A DNA stretch of 64,000 nucleotides, from the NCBI RefSeq assembly GCF_041260155.1, contig NC_091932.1, positions 29,930,338 to 29,994,337 on the forward strand, in the 5' to 3' direction. This DNA comes from Ptychodera flava. Taxonomy: Eukaryota; Hemichordata; Enteropneusta; Ptychoderidae. The notes beneath the pieces are model-generated. The model was given only the letters and a program-made list of their open reading frames with translations. It had not been told where the DNA came from and did no database searches. Each line of letters begins with the position of its first letter. The stretch's first letter is position 1. Shown here in pieces: positions 1-10,644 of this stretch. The position numbers and the translations under genes were made by a program.

Positions 1-442
1 CTTTAGAATTTGAATTAAACCTTGAGTCACAGCAAGTGACTTTTACAGATCCAGCTAAAGAAGTAATAGTTTTAACAAAATCGCCGATGGCAAATTTTAC
101 CGGATTTTTAAACCACTTTAGCACTTTTTCTGGCTATTTTCTATACCTTTGTGTTCAAATTCACGGAGTACATGTTGAACCACTATTGCTGGAAGGTGGC
201 CAGTGGTCGTGACTATCTGCAGTAACTAAACTGCAATTTGCATTTTCTGTGAATTATCCCAGGAGGAATACAAAATAATGACTTTCTGTTATTGGCTGCA
301 AGATGGTCGATGACACTTTGTACATATGTCCAATTTTAAATTAAGATTCATTTATTTAATTATGCTTGAAAACCATATTTTATCTTATAGATTGTCCAAA
401 ACTTGAAGACACGTATTGCCTGGTGTACTAGCTCTTACAAGA

Positions 443-1120
443 ATGGATGACAGATCATTTAAGTTCAAAGCAAAGGGCGAAAGTTATGGGCTTCATTTTC
501 ATTCCCGAGCTCATTATGTGAGTGCTGACTACTACGAGACTCTTGACAGAAGGTTGACTTACCTTAAAGTTGTTTGTGCTGCCTTTGGTACTGCATTTAG
601 TGGAAAGGTTATTCATGAGTACAGTAGATCAGGAGAACAGCCAGATGGTTCTAGCACAGCCATGCTGTTGGCTGTTGCATCTTTTGTGACAGCTGCAATC
701 ATCCAGCTGTACGCTACAGGGCACGATCCTTCTAAAAAGCAAAAACTCCACAACGAAGCAGCTGCTGAGATGAAAGCACTAGAGAAAAAGGTACAGGCTT
801 GGATTGACACAATCCCTGAAACTGAGACTGCTAAACAGAAAGGCACGCTTCGGAAACAATATGAAGAGTACATCGACAAGCACTGCGACATCGACCTCAT
901 CATCAAAAGTGAAGACTGGACATTCAGTGAAGTGCATGACACTCTTCCCAAGAAATGGAAAGACAAAGGAAGGGATCTGGGCAAGTACTTCCCAAAGAGA
1001 GACAAATGGTATTACTTCCAGAAATACAAGAAGACAGCTGAACCGTACCTGCAGATTACTATAGGATCGATGGCTGTGATCGGCCTTTGGATATATATCA
1101 GTGTAGAAGATCTCAAATAG
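443..1120 (+). CDS. SLATT-like multi-pass membrane protein
   Basis: The ORF encodes about 225 residues from ATG 443. The frame stays open a little upstream but meets a stop at 404-406, so 443 is the first ATG. A possible acceptor (ttatcttatag, ending 390) would place a 5' UTR exon boundary just before it. An amphipathic stretch with RAHYVSADYYETLDRR leads into a first hydrophobic segment (LTYLKVVCAAFGTAFSGKV). A second follows (AMLLAVASFVTAAIIQLYAT), then a charged helical region beginning DPSKKQKLHNEAAAEMKALE. A third hydrophobic segment lies at the C-terminus (LQITIGSMAVIGLWIYI). Aromatic/basic lead-in, TM hairpin and charged helix match the SLATT family (SMODS- and SLOG-associating 2TM effectors), which in bacteria are thought to act on membranes during anti-phage responses. 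The assignment rests on pattern only; an unrelated membrane protein is possible. It appears intronless, with AATAAA 15 nt after the stop. Confidence 0.6.
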   Translation: MDDRSFKFKAKGESYGLHFHSRAHYVSADYYETLDRRLTYLKVVCAAFGTAFSGKVIHEYSRSGEQPDGSSTAMLLAVASFVTAAIIQLYATGHDPSKKQKLHNEAAAEMKALEKKVQAWIDTIPETETAKQKGTLRKQYEEYIDKHCDIDLIIKSEDWTFSEVHDTLPKKWKDKGRDLGKYFPKRDKWYYFQKYKKTAEPYLQITIGSMAVIGLWIYISVEDLK

Positions 1121-1134
1121 TATCTGGAGAACCC

Positions 1135-1140
1135 AATAAA
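1135..1140 (+). terminator. polyadenylation signal AATAAA
   Basis: A canonical AATAAA begins 15 nt after the TAG of the SLATT-like ORF, implying a very short 3' UTR. No other candidate lies so close. Confidence 0.5.
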
Positions 1141-1890
1141 CACAATGTTCACTACGCAATGCACTAGGTTGAGATGATGACCAAATAGCAAATGAAAATG
1201 TAAATTATGTTCATTTGTATTGATTAGTATTGACCGTATTGACAATCAACAAGTGTTATTTTACTGACCGATAAACTTAATATTTAGAGAATCAATCACT
1301 ATTTTTGAAAAGCATGTAACAATAACATAACATTTTGGATGAATTTTTATATTTAATCCCATGTATTTATCACATGAACAGTCTTCTTATTTTTCTTTGA
1401 TGTGGATGGATCAGAATTATTGTAACAAAGTGCATGATTTTGTGTTTCATTTACGCGGATTACTTTCATTTAATGAGTAAAGCGGCTCGTCACTCAGGTG
1501 ATGTGCAAATGTTTACAGGTATACTTTCATTCATAAATCCGATTAAGCCTAAGTTTTGATACACCGAATGGTATCTCTACCAATCAGACATACAGATTCG
1601 GTCACGTGCGCGTGTCAATCATTGTCTCGCGCTGGACCGATGCCAAGGCAAGTCTGCCATCGGCGGACATAGCTTTCACCGCGCTAAACCATAGTATTTT
1701 GAGTTATTTAGAATATTTACATTTATATTTATGAAGTTAATACAATGACACGATCGAAACAGTAGTTATCATTCTTGGTAATAATTGTAGCTGTACCATT
1801 TGGTCAATTTCTGAGTAGGTTTTGTTCTGTGTTTTAACTGTAGTTTCTTGTTCTACTCACCTACACTGAGTCCTACTGTGTGTGTCCTAC
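1141..1890. other. no gene seen
   Basis: No coding signal or clear repeat was found. At 1890-1910 a minus-strand GGGTTCGAATCCCATCC resembles a tRNA 3' half or B box, probably a SINE scrap. It abuts the retroelement remnant that follows. Confidence 0.5.
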
Positions 1891-1907
1891 TGGGGATGGG
1901 ATTCGAA

Positions 1908-2440
1908 CCCAAGAGAAACAGTCAAGAATTCAAGCGATTTGCAGATTATTTGGGATTTAAACACTGTAAGATCACACCATATTGGCCAGAAGCGAATGGT
2001 GAAGCTGAACGCTTCATGCGCACAGTTTAGAAGGCAATACGTACAGCACAAGCAGAAAATAAAACATGGAAACAAGATCTGCACACATTTCTACGAAATT
2101 GCCGATCAACACCACACAGTACAACAGGTCTACCTCCTGCGACAGAAATATTCCAGCGACCACTCAACATCAAAATTCCACCTTCATCAGACGAAAACCT
2201 CAACAGAAATTACAACAACAAGACAAGAAAGCCAAAGACAAGATGAAGAAATACACTGACAAACGCCGAAACACCAAACCATGTGACATCAAACAAGGCG
2301 ACACGGTTCTCATTAAAAACAACGAGAAAGGAAAACTTGAAACTCCGTACAAAATACACCCGTTCAGAAGAAAGCCAGTATGGTTACAGCTGAAAGAGAC
2401 TCACACACCATCACTCGCAAATCATCACAAGTAAAGAAAA
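1908..2440 (+). pseudogene. Ty3/gypsy integrase C-terminal remnant
   Basis: Across shifting frames the translation shows the end of a retroelement integrase core: KITPYWPEANGEAERFMRTV, where the catalytic glutamate sits in GEAE. It is followed by an in-frame TAG (2028-2030) and then AIRTAQAENKTWKQDL and FLRNCRSTPHSTTGLPPA. Further on comes the basic post-core segment with GDTVLIKNNEKGK. The copy lacks gag, protease, RT and the front of integrase. It carries at least one stop and several frame changes, so it is dead. It is unrelated in detail to the intact element at 43.6-49.7 kb. Confidence 0.8.
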
Positions 2441-2900
2441 TCCCCAAGAGAAACATCAAACAAGAAAATGCCGACAATGAAGAGGAAGAGAAAAGAGAAA
2501 TAAATGCGACACCAGGACAAACGAAAGAGATATCCGGAACGAGAAAGACGTGCACCAAAATACCTCGAGGATGACGTGACTGAGTGAGAAAAGATTTAGT
2601 CAGCCAGAAATACACTAGTCCTGTTGGGGAGCAGAATAATCTCCTGACTATATGTATACAGAGACCGGATAGTCCACCCCGATCTCTTAGCTAAATTAGA
2701 AATAGAATTAGAACGCATGCAATAGAATATATTTACTTTCATTTTATTATTTTTAGATTTTCAATTAGAAGTTTTTGACTCATTTATCAACGGACAATAT
2801 GAACTCTATTATTGAACTCTATCAAACAGTCAATACATCGACATCCGATCATTCAACATTTTGGAACTATCAAATAATCCAAATTTAATTGAAGGAGGGA

Positions 2901-3070
2901 TGTAGTTTTTCAACACTTGAGTCAATATACTGACTTGACAATCACATTCCACAGATTAAGCATCCATGATGTGATATGTTACAGTCTTTACTCTTAGACA
3001 ATAAAGTAACCAGTTCTAGTTTAGACGTCAAGCCTACAACAGTGTCTGTCCCTGTGTCCACACACACTAC
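2901..3070 (+). repeat. possible 3' LTR of the decayed gypsy element
   Basis: A purine run (gaaggaggga, 2891-2900) lies directly before TGTAGTTTTTCAACACTTGA, as a polypurine tract precedes a 3' LTR. The stretch has an AATAAA-like site (about 3000) and could end in ACA near 3070. No 5' LTR is left to compare, so the boundaries are a guess. Confidence 0.35.
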
Positions 3071-3140
3071 ACACACAGACACAACACATACTCCCCAGAT
3101 CATGCTAGAATAACAAATAGTCTGTTTGCCGACTATTGAA

Positions 3141-4548
3141 CCACTCTTTTTTGGGAGTGGAGATTTAGCCGAGCGGTTCTGTCTGTGGCCTCTCAGCTAG
3201 GCGACTGATGCCGTATGTTGTGGGTTCGAATCCAATTGAAAACTAGCCGTATTTTCTACCCTGGGTTGGTAACACTGCTGGTGGACAGAATTGTCCCCGA
3301 GGTAATCGTTCGCCCAGTTAAAGCGATGAAATTCGTTTCTTCGCTTCGATAAAGTGTGTATGTGCGATGTATGATAGTGAGCATGCGTGCGTGAGTGCTT
3401 CACGAACTCTACAACGTGTTGAGCGGTCTCAGTCAGAAAAATGTAACAACTTAGCCGGCTATTGAAACCACTCTTTTTTGGGAGTGGAGATTTAGCGGTT
3501 CTGTCTGTGGCCTCTCAGCTAGGCGACTGATGCCGTATGTTGTGGGTTCGAATCCGATTGAAAGCTAGCCGTATTTTCTACCCTGGGTTGGTAACACTGC
3601 TGGTGGACAGAATTGTCCCCGAGGTTATCGTTCGCCAGTTAAAGCGATGAAATTCGTTTTTGCTTCGATATAGTGTGTATGTGCGATGTATGATAGTGAG
3701 CATGCGTGCGTGAGTGCTTCACAAACTCTACAACGTGTTGAGCGGTCTCAGTCAGAAAAATGTAACAACTTAGCCGGCTATTAAACCACTCTTTTTTGGG
3801 AGTGGAGATTTAGCCGAGCGGTTCTGTCTGTGGCCTCTCAGCTAGGCGACTGATGCCGTATGTGGTGGGTTCTAATCCAATTGAAGATTAACCGTATTTT
3901 CTACCCTGGGTTGGTAACACTGCTGGTGGACAGAATTGTCCCCGAGGTTATCGTTCGCCCAGTTAAAGCGATGAAATTCGTTTCTTCGCTTCGATATAGT
4001 GTGTATGTGCGATGTATGATAGTGAGCATGCGTGCTTGAGTGCTTTACGAACTTTACAACGTGTTGAGCGGTCTCAGTCAGAAAAATGTAACAACTTAGC
4101 CGGCTATTGAACCGCTCTTTTTTGGGAGTGGAGATTTAGCCGAGCGGTTCTGTCTGTGGCCTCTCAGCTAGGCGACTGATGCCGTATGTTGTGGGTTCGA
4201 ATCCGATTGAAAACTAGCCCTATTTTCTACCCTGGGTTGGTAACACTGCTGGTGGACAGAATTGTCCCCGAGGTTATCGTTCGCCCAGTTAAAGCGATGA
4301 AATTCGTTTCTTCGCTTCGATATAGTGTGTATGTGCGATGTATGATAGTGAGCATGCGTGCGTGAGTGCTTCACGAACTCTACAAGGTGTTGAGCGGTCT
4401 CAGTCAGAAAAATGTAACAACTTAGCCGGCTATTGAACCACTCTTTTTGGGAGTGGAGATTTAGCCGAGCGGTTCTGTCTGTGGCCTCTCAGCTAGGCGA
4501 CTGATGCCGTATGTTGTGGGTTCGAATCCGATTGAAAACTAGCCGTAT
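3141..4548 (+). repeat. head-to-tail array of tRNA-derived SINE, about 4.3 copies
   Basis: Units start at 3141, 3468, 3786, 4112 and 4438 (periods 327, 318, 326, 326). The last is cut off near 4548. Each begins with a small hairpin (ccactcttttttgggagtgg). It is followed by a tRNA-like head with A box TTAGCCGAGCGGTT and B box GGGTTCGAATCC, of the type of class II tRNAs (Leu/Ser). A body follows with ACCCTGGGTTGGTAACACTG and GACAGAATTGTCCCCGAGG. Copies are nearly identical. One lacks the CCGAG of the A box (near 3492). SINEs normally insert singly, so a tandem array suggests amplification after insertion or a tandemised SINE. Confidence 0.85.
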
Positions 4549-5650
4549 TATGTATATATGTATAAGGACAGTAATCAGGGTTACTAATGACAAATGAATT
4601 CTCTAGTCAATTCTATAGTCCAGACTTGAATTCAATTTTAAATAATAAACAATGCTGACTGTACACAATATGGATGTTTTGATAATTAACCTAAAAACTG
4701 GACTTTTCATCACTCCTCAGGAAGTAGAACAAGAACTTGCAGTAGATAAACATAACCACAAATAATTAGCTGAAAGTTACAGCTATAAATGGAGAGTACG
4801 TCACTCTTGGGACATGTAAATGCAGGCCTATTCTCACCCGTAAATCCGAGTTTTCGTTACTGAAAGGCCGGTCAGAGTGTGTACTGTAAAAGTGACCCAG
4901 TGTGACTTTCACTGTTCCAGTGCCAATGTATGGAAAGGGGTCAACAGTTGTTTCCATCATGGTTTTATTCAGCTGTCATTTGGTCTTACAACTTTACGAG
5001 AGCTCTTAACCTTTATTTGGCTTCAGGTCTCTGCTAGAGAATGCTGTGGGTTGTTTCATAAATCCAAAATATTAAGCAAGTGACTCACTGCAATCTTTGC
5101 ACTGCTCTAAAAAACAAAATTAATGTTTCTCTTGACACATAGAACAGAGGCTGGAGCAGTTCTATGTGATCTGGGTTGATGCCCAGTGCGAGAAAGTACC
5201 TTCATGTTTGTGTATTGTGTTCTTAACAATAAATACAAAACAGTGAATGTGTTTTTTCCATACCATTTATTTTTTGTGACTTTATTTAAGAGTCAACCCG
5301 ATTAACACACATATTTTATATCAATCAGACAGACTGTTATTTCGAGTCCCCATTTAAGCCCCAAATTCTTTCATATACCCCCAAAATGCTCTTGATTTTT
5401 TCAAATCCCCTATCAATGCTCCCACCCCAATCAAAGACGTTTGTGAATGCATAATAAATAATTCAACTTGGTTTTCTTCGGGTTTCTCTCCAAAGCCTAA
5501 CTGGACCATCACTCGCATATATTTCCCCCTTTTTTGTGGACGGCATAGTCCATCCATGGCCGGCTCCACCTGGGTGCATGTCTTCCATCTGCAGTTGTTT
5601 CTCCGAGTGATTTTGAAGGAACGTGAAATCTGTTAGCAACTGACCTTCTC

Positions 5651-5652
<2 letters not shown>
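4549..5652. other. no gene seen
   Basis: Short ORFs on both strands lack recognisable domains. The minus-strand ORF running into the (CT)n tract is a low-complexity artefact. Confidence 0.5.

Positions 5653-5725
<73 letters not shown>
5653..5725. repeat. (CT)n microsatellite
   Basis: An almost uninterrupted CT dinucleotide tract of about 70 bp, with a single TT imperfection near 5706. Confidence 0.95.
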
Positions 5726-6013
5726 AATGTCCAAAAGACAAAGTCCCTAATGATGTGCATGCTGGAAAAAAATCATATATCCCTGCCTTTTAACCTCAGG
5801 TTTGTCCTACAGAAGACATTTTGCCTTTATCTTTCATTCCTTTGTAAATAAATAGTTAAATAAATAAATAAACGAGTAAATACAAGTATCCTGCTGTCGT
5901 ACTAAACTGACCTACACATAAAGATGACAAATTGTAAAGCACGTAGATGTCTTTTTACTTTCTTATAAAAGAAATATTTGTGAATAATATTCCAATAAAT
6001 TATACTATCAATT

Positions 6014-6531
6014 CAACATTTGAAACTTCTATATATTTTGAAGTATGACCTTGCTTTGAATTTGATGTGAGAATGCTTCCCTTTCAAAAAAAATCGCGTT
6101 TACTTGAACCCCTGCATTTCAGAAAGAAAATTCAATGTCTTGTACAAATGAATATTGATCGGCTTAACAACGATACATAAATTGCTTAAACCATTCATTA
6201 AAAGATAACTAAACCCATTGTCAGTGCGTCAAAAACATTCACGAATAGAACCCATCTTTTAGTGAAATATTATTTGCATAAGACTGCAATATGTGCAGCT
6301 GTAGGCACTCATATCTGATAATTACTATGGTTTCATAAAGGATTATATCTAACGATTGGTCGGGATATGATAATCTTTTTATTGTTTCCTATTATCAAGT
6401 CATCTTCATGTGTGTTGTAATATGCAGTTTATTTTTAGCAAGTTTGACTCCATCACTGTTTGTGACAATCGGAGCAACGGTGGTATGTATTTAGACTTCA
6501 TAAGGCAGATGCCCAGTGGACCAATGACCCC
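6014..6531 (+). repeat. direct duplication, copy 1
   Basis: This roughly 515-bp block recurs at 7002-7519 in the same orientation, offset about 988 bp. Shared anchors include aacatttgaaacttctatat, tgcatttcagaaagaaaatt and gacaatcggagcaacggtgg. Scattered substitutions and indels show it is not very recent. No coding sequence was recognised. Confidence 0.85.
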
Positions 6532-7001
6532 AATTTTACTGGTCAACGTTTCCATTTTAGTCAACATTCTGGTCCTCATTGAAAAGCAGAATTTGTCTTT
6601 ATTTCATGTGATCAATTGACCCACGACTTCATAACACATAGGCATTTATATACTTACATTGGACTTGTTCAGCTCCTGAAATGTTAATAACATGCATTGC
6701 AACTTGAAAATAGTGCGAGGCATGAGTGTCCTACGAGAAATCTTGACTCCTGTATACTTATAATCAGTATAAGAATTTCACACCAATTAACCTTTTAGAA
6801 TATAATGGCTGACGTGGCTCAGAATGCGTGTTTGAAAGACCATATTCTGTGACCTAAATGGCTCTCAGTGTGTCGCTTTGCAAAGTTCTAGAGCCTTTTA
6901 GGGTGCAGTGTAAACCAATTGAATCTATAGTCAGTGCAGTGTATACATACATCCAAACATCCATCCAGGAAACATTTCAGGAAACATTTGGGAATAATAT
7001 T

Positions 7002-7519
7002 CAACATTTGAAACTTCTATATATTTTGAAGTATGACCTTGCTTTGAATTTGATGTGAGAATGCTTCCCTTTCAAAGCAAATCGCGTTTACTTGAACCCC
7101 TGCATTTCAGAAAGAAAATTTAATGTCTTGTACAAATGAACATCGATCGGCTTAACAATGATACATAATTTTTTTAAACCATTCATTAAAAATAACTAAA
7201 CCCATTGACGGTGCGTCACTGACACTCACGAATGAAACTCATGTTTTAGTGAAATATTATTTGCATAAGACAGCAATATGTGCAGATATAGGCACTTATA
7301 TCTGATAATTATTATGGTTTTCATAAAGGATTATATCTGACAATTGGTCGGGATATGATAATCTTTTTATTGTTTCCTATTATCAAGTCATCTTCATGTG
7401 TGTTATAATATGCAGTTTATTTTTAGCAAGTTTGACTCCATCACTGTTTGTGACAATCGGAGCAACGGTGGTATGTATTGAGACTTCATAACGCAGCTTT
7501 CCACTGGACCAATGACCCC
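7002..7519 (+). repeat. direct duplication, copy 2
   Basis: Second copy of the block at 6014-6531. The flanks differ, so the event was either a segmental duplication or two insertions of one uncharacterised element. The following 7520-8100 holds nothing recognisable. Confidence 0.85.
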
Positions 7520-8116
7520 ACGCTTCATTTATATCAACATAATGCTCTGCTTGTGACCTACGTGACTCACCTATTTAACCATGTCATGCTATCCTACTTA
7601 ATCAATTCCAAAATAGCACTGGAGCTGCCAGCCATCAGGAACCAAATTCTGAAAAAGCTTTTGTAATGATTCCCATTATCACCTGATTAAGGTATGTACA
7701 ATTTTGATGATGCATAAACAAAGATTACGATAGGACTGACGTGAGTGATTTAATACTACGTTGGTCTTATTATAGTGATGGTTTTCTGTCGTCTTTGTAA
7801 AAAGCTGTTTAGAGTGTAAGGAAAATTTTGTTAATTAATTCCAAATAAAAGTACATTATTATCAAACCAGAACATAATCAGATTCTGTCCTCATTGTTGA
7901 TCAACACGGCTACATTTTCTTTTGCCTCTAACTTTGAAATCATCAATTTGTTTGTAGACGACAGTGGTGGCCCTCAATCAGGGATGGAAATTTTCTCAAA
8001 TGAAGTATAGACACTTCTTCGAATTGCACCAGCCCTCTCGCTCTTTATTCTGTGCAGGCCCTTAAAGCTTAGCGAATCAATGAGGTCGCAGAGGTGAGTG
8101 ATTTTACATTTTCAAG

Positions 8117-8359
8117 ATGGCGGATACCTCTTGGGATTGGGCCGGTGCCACAGGCACTACATGTAAAAGACGGAAAACAGACTCCCCTGATTTTAATAAT
8201 CTTCTCTGTGACCTTGCTGATGAAATAACTGAAGGTGAGTCACATTCTTTCCGTGTCACTTTTAGTAGGTTACGTGAGTTGAAAAGCACGTTTATACAGA
8301 TAAAAGAGCAACTGTATGCTGAACTACTTTTGAAAGCACGTCCATATTATAACCCTTGA
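8117..8359 (+). CDS. hypothetical protein, 80 residues
   Basis: The ATG sits in a strong vertebrate-like context (tcaagATGGCGG). The product is hydrophilic, starts MADTSWDWAG, has a basic patch (CKRRK) and ends in a predicted helix (RLRELKSTFIQIKEQLYAEL). A consensus splice donor (GAAG|GTGAGT, exon end 8234) lies inside, so the real product may leave this frame after residue 39. No family was recognised. It could be a first exon, a short gene or a processed fragment. Confidence 0.35.
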   Translation: MADTSWDWAGATGTTCKRRKTDSPDFNNLLCDLADEITEGESHSFRVTFSRLRELKSTFIQIKEQLYAELLLKARPYYNP

Positions 8360-8702
8360 CAACGGCAGCACAGGCACGTCGTATACAGTTTGCAAACGAA
8401 TAGGGACGAGTTTAAAGCTATACCGAGCAGCGTTCCATTTCACAAGTGGAGAAAATCGCGACTGGTATATATTGGGGTGACTAACCAGGAACAATTCGAT
8501 GGTAGTACCTTGGTGACAGTCAGTAACATACTTGTGCGTGCGCTAAACTGACCCCTGACATAGCTACAGCAACGTTTGCAATAATAGTAGCCCACGAGCC
8601 GTGCTACATGCACAACAAACACGACAGAAAAGGGAAGCACGACCCGTGGGCTTTGGGCTTGTATCTGTTCTTTTACGAACTTGGCATGTATAGGGACTCA
8701 TT

Positions 8703-9031
8703 TAGACTTGGTTCAAGTCTGTGATTTGTGAATGTTTGAGTGGAGTGAACGCAATGATTTGTTCTGCTTTCATGTGAACGCGCGCGCCCGTGAGTGGACG
8801 CGATGAGTGGGGTGAACGCGATGAGTGGAGCGACCGCTATACAGCGGAGTTTCACCCGGAATCCGGTAGAAACTAACTCACTACTGCGCAGACTCAAACG
8901 CGACGCACTCAACCCGCTGGGAAAACCTGGCGTGAGCTGCCAAATTCCGGATAGGTCTGTACCAAATAGGAGAGACACAAGAGAACTATTATAAATTATT
9001 TTTTTTAATTCACCGACTTGAACCAAGTCTA
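8703..9031. mobile_element. MITE with 17-bp TIRs and 9-bp target duplication
   Basis: The termini are perfect inverted repeats: TAGACTTGGTTCAAGTC at 8703-8719 and GACTTGAACCAAGTCTA at 9015-9031. Both sides carry the 9-bp direct repeat GGACTCATT (8694-8702 and 9032-9040). The 329-bp interior is CpG-rich, has short repeats of gcgatgagtgg, and has no transposase ORF. A 9-bp duplication fits Mutator-like or Merlin-type transposases, but the TIR sequence was not recognised. Confidence 0.85.
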
Positions 9032-9692
9032 GGACTCATTGGCAAATTATTTATAAATAATTTATTGAAATAATGTTTCCTGCAGCAGAAGTTCGTTGTT
9101 TAATGAATTCGCTTTGAGGTGAAGTAGACAAGACAGGGCAAGGAAACAATGATATTTACAAGACGATTAACTTTTCACTGGCTTCATAAACAATGGGTAG
9201 GTTGGACGATTGACTTTTGACCCAATTACTCAATATTTGGACAACGTTGGCCGGATGCCCAAATAGTATTAAATGTCGACATAATGTATCTGTGTTAGTA
9301 CTGTTTTTGAGTGATACCGTTGAAAAACTCTGTTCCATTTGTGACTTAAAATCACTGGTCAAAACTATGTATTAGGACAGATTTGTAAATTGCATAATCA
9401 TGGGGAGATCTTGACCATGATTAAGTTAAGGTGGGTGTATTCTGAATATTATGAATAATATACAACACCTAATGAAATATGCAACCTACAGGCACTAAAT
9501 TGTTCTGTGGTCTTACTATGGGTTTGATTGACGTAGCTTACATGTTTTTTATGTTTTATGGACATAAAATCGGAAAGCACCCATTAATTTTCACTCCCAG
9601 CTTTATAAATACATCGAGGAGTAAAGGTCAATGTTCAACCTATTTACACAACGTCTGGCCTGTATCGCGTCGTGTTCGACTGATGTGTCCAG

Positions 9693-10644
9693 TTTTTTAG
9701 CTCACATTTGGTATATGTCTACATACCAAAGAGAGCTTATATGGTAAGTCAGCGACGTCTGTATGTTTGTATGTATGTTAGTATGTATGTGTGAGTGTGT
9801 GTGTGAGTGTGTGTGTTTGTGTGTGTGGATGTATGTCCGTCCACATCAAAACCTACTACCGCAACGCCTATACAATCTTTATATTTGGTGTACAGTTGCA
9901 CCCACGCGTTGAATTTATTCAAATGACCATATCAGTGTCAAAAATACGCAAATGAGAAAAAAGGGGGAATATCTTGCAAATTGTTAAAACTCTGAACCAC
10001 AGGCCAGATTTGGTTGAAACTTGATGTGCATGTTCCTTGAGGTGACTTTAGTTAGATTTGTTCAAATTATGGTAGAATTTTTCAAAGTGGTATTTTTAAG
10101 GCAATTTTTTCCCGTTTTGGTCAAAAAATCTTCTTAGAAACGGCATCCAACTGCTTTGAAACTTGATAAACTCTGATAAATTCGTCCAAATTGTGGTGAG
10201 ATTTTCGTAGTTGGGGCAATATTTCCAAGTGTTGGTCAAAAAATCCTTTTTCTCCCAAAGTTGTTGTTGGATTGCTTTGAAACTTTATATTTTTTATTGT
10301 AGAGTTGATTTTTGTCGGATGTGTAAAAATTGTGATAAAATTTCCATATTTCTATTTTTGGGGCAATTTTGACATTTTTGTCAAAAAATCATTTTCTCTG
10401 AAATCGCTCGTCCGATTGCTTTGAAATTTGGTATGCATGTATAAAACCTTACTTGAGTATCTTCAAATTGTCGTGAAATTTTCATAAATTGCATTTTTTG
10501 GGCAATTTTCCCAATTTGTGGTCAAAAAGTCATTTTCTCTGAAATTGCTTGACCGATTGCTTTTAAACTTGGTATGCATGTTCCCAGAGGTGAAATTAGT
10601 TAAGTATACTCACTTTGGCCTGCTAAATCGAGCCAAATGTGAGC
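9693..10644 (+). mobile_element. non-autonomous element with GCTCACATTTGG termini
   Basis: It starts TTTTTTAGCTCACATTTGG and ends CCAAATGTGAGC, giving terminal inverted repeats. A hairpin (tttggtatatgtctacatac...) lies near the start. A GTAT/GTGT microsatellite follows (about 9755-9835). Then comes a series of diverged units of about 110-130 bp, each holding a TCAAAAAATC then CCGATTGCTTTGAAA pattern. There is no ORF. Related copies lie at 16.8, 18.6 and 25.4 kb, and scraps at 34.3 and 35.8 kb. Confidence 0.7.

Noticed and set aside
3155..3240. True tRNA gene
   Set aside because: A and B boxes are present, but the acceptor stem does not pair and the sequence continues as a repeated SINE body.
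3197..4374. Repeated 68-residue minus-strand ORFs
   Set aside because: They are the reverse strand of the SINE units, equal because the units are equal.
5509..5760. Arg-Glu repeat protein on the minus strand
   Set aside because: Translation of the (CT)n microsatellite.
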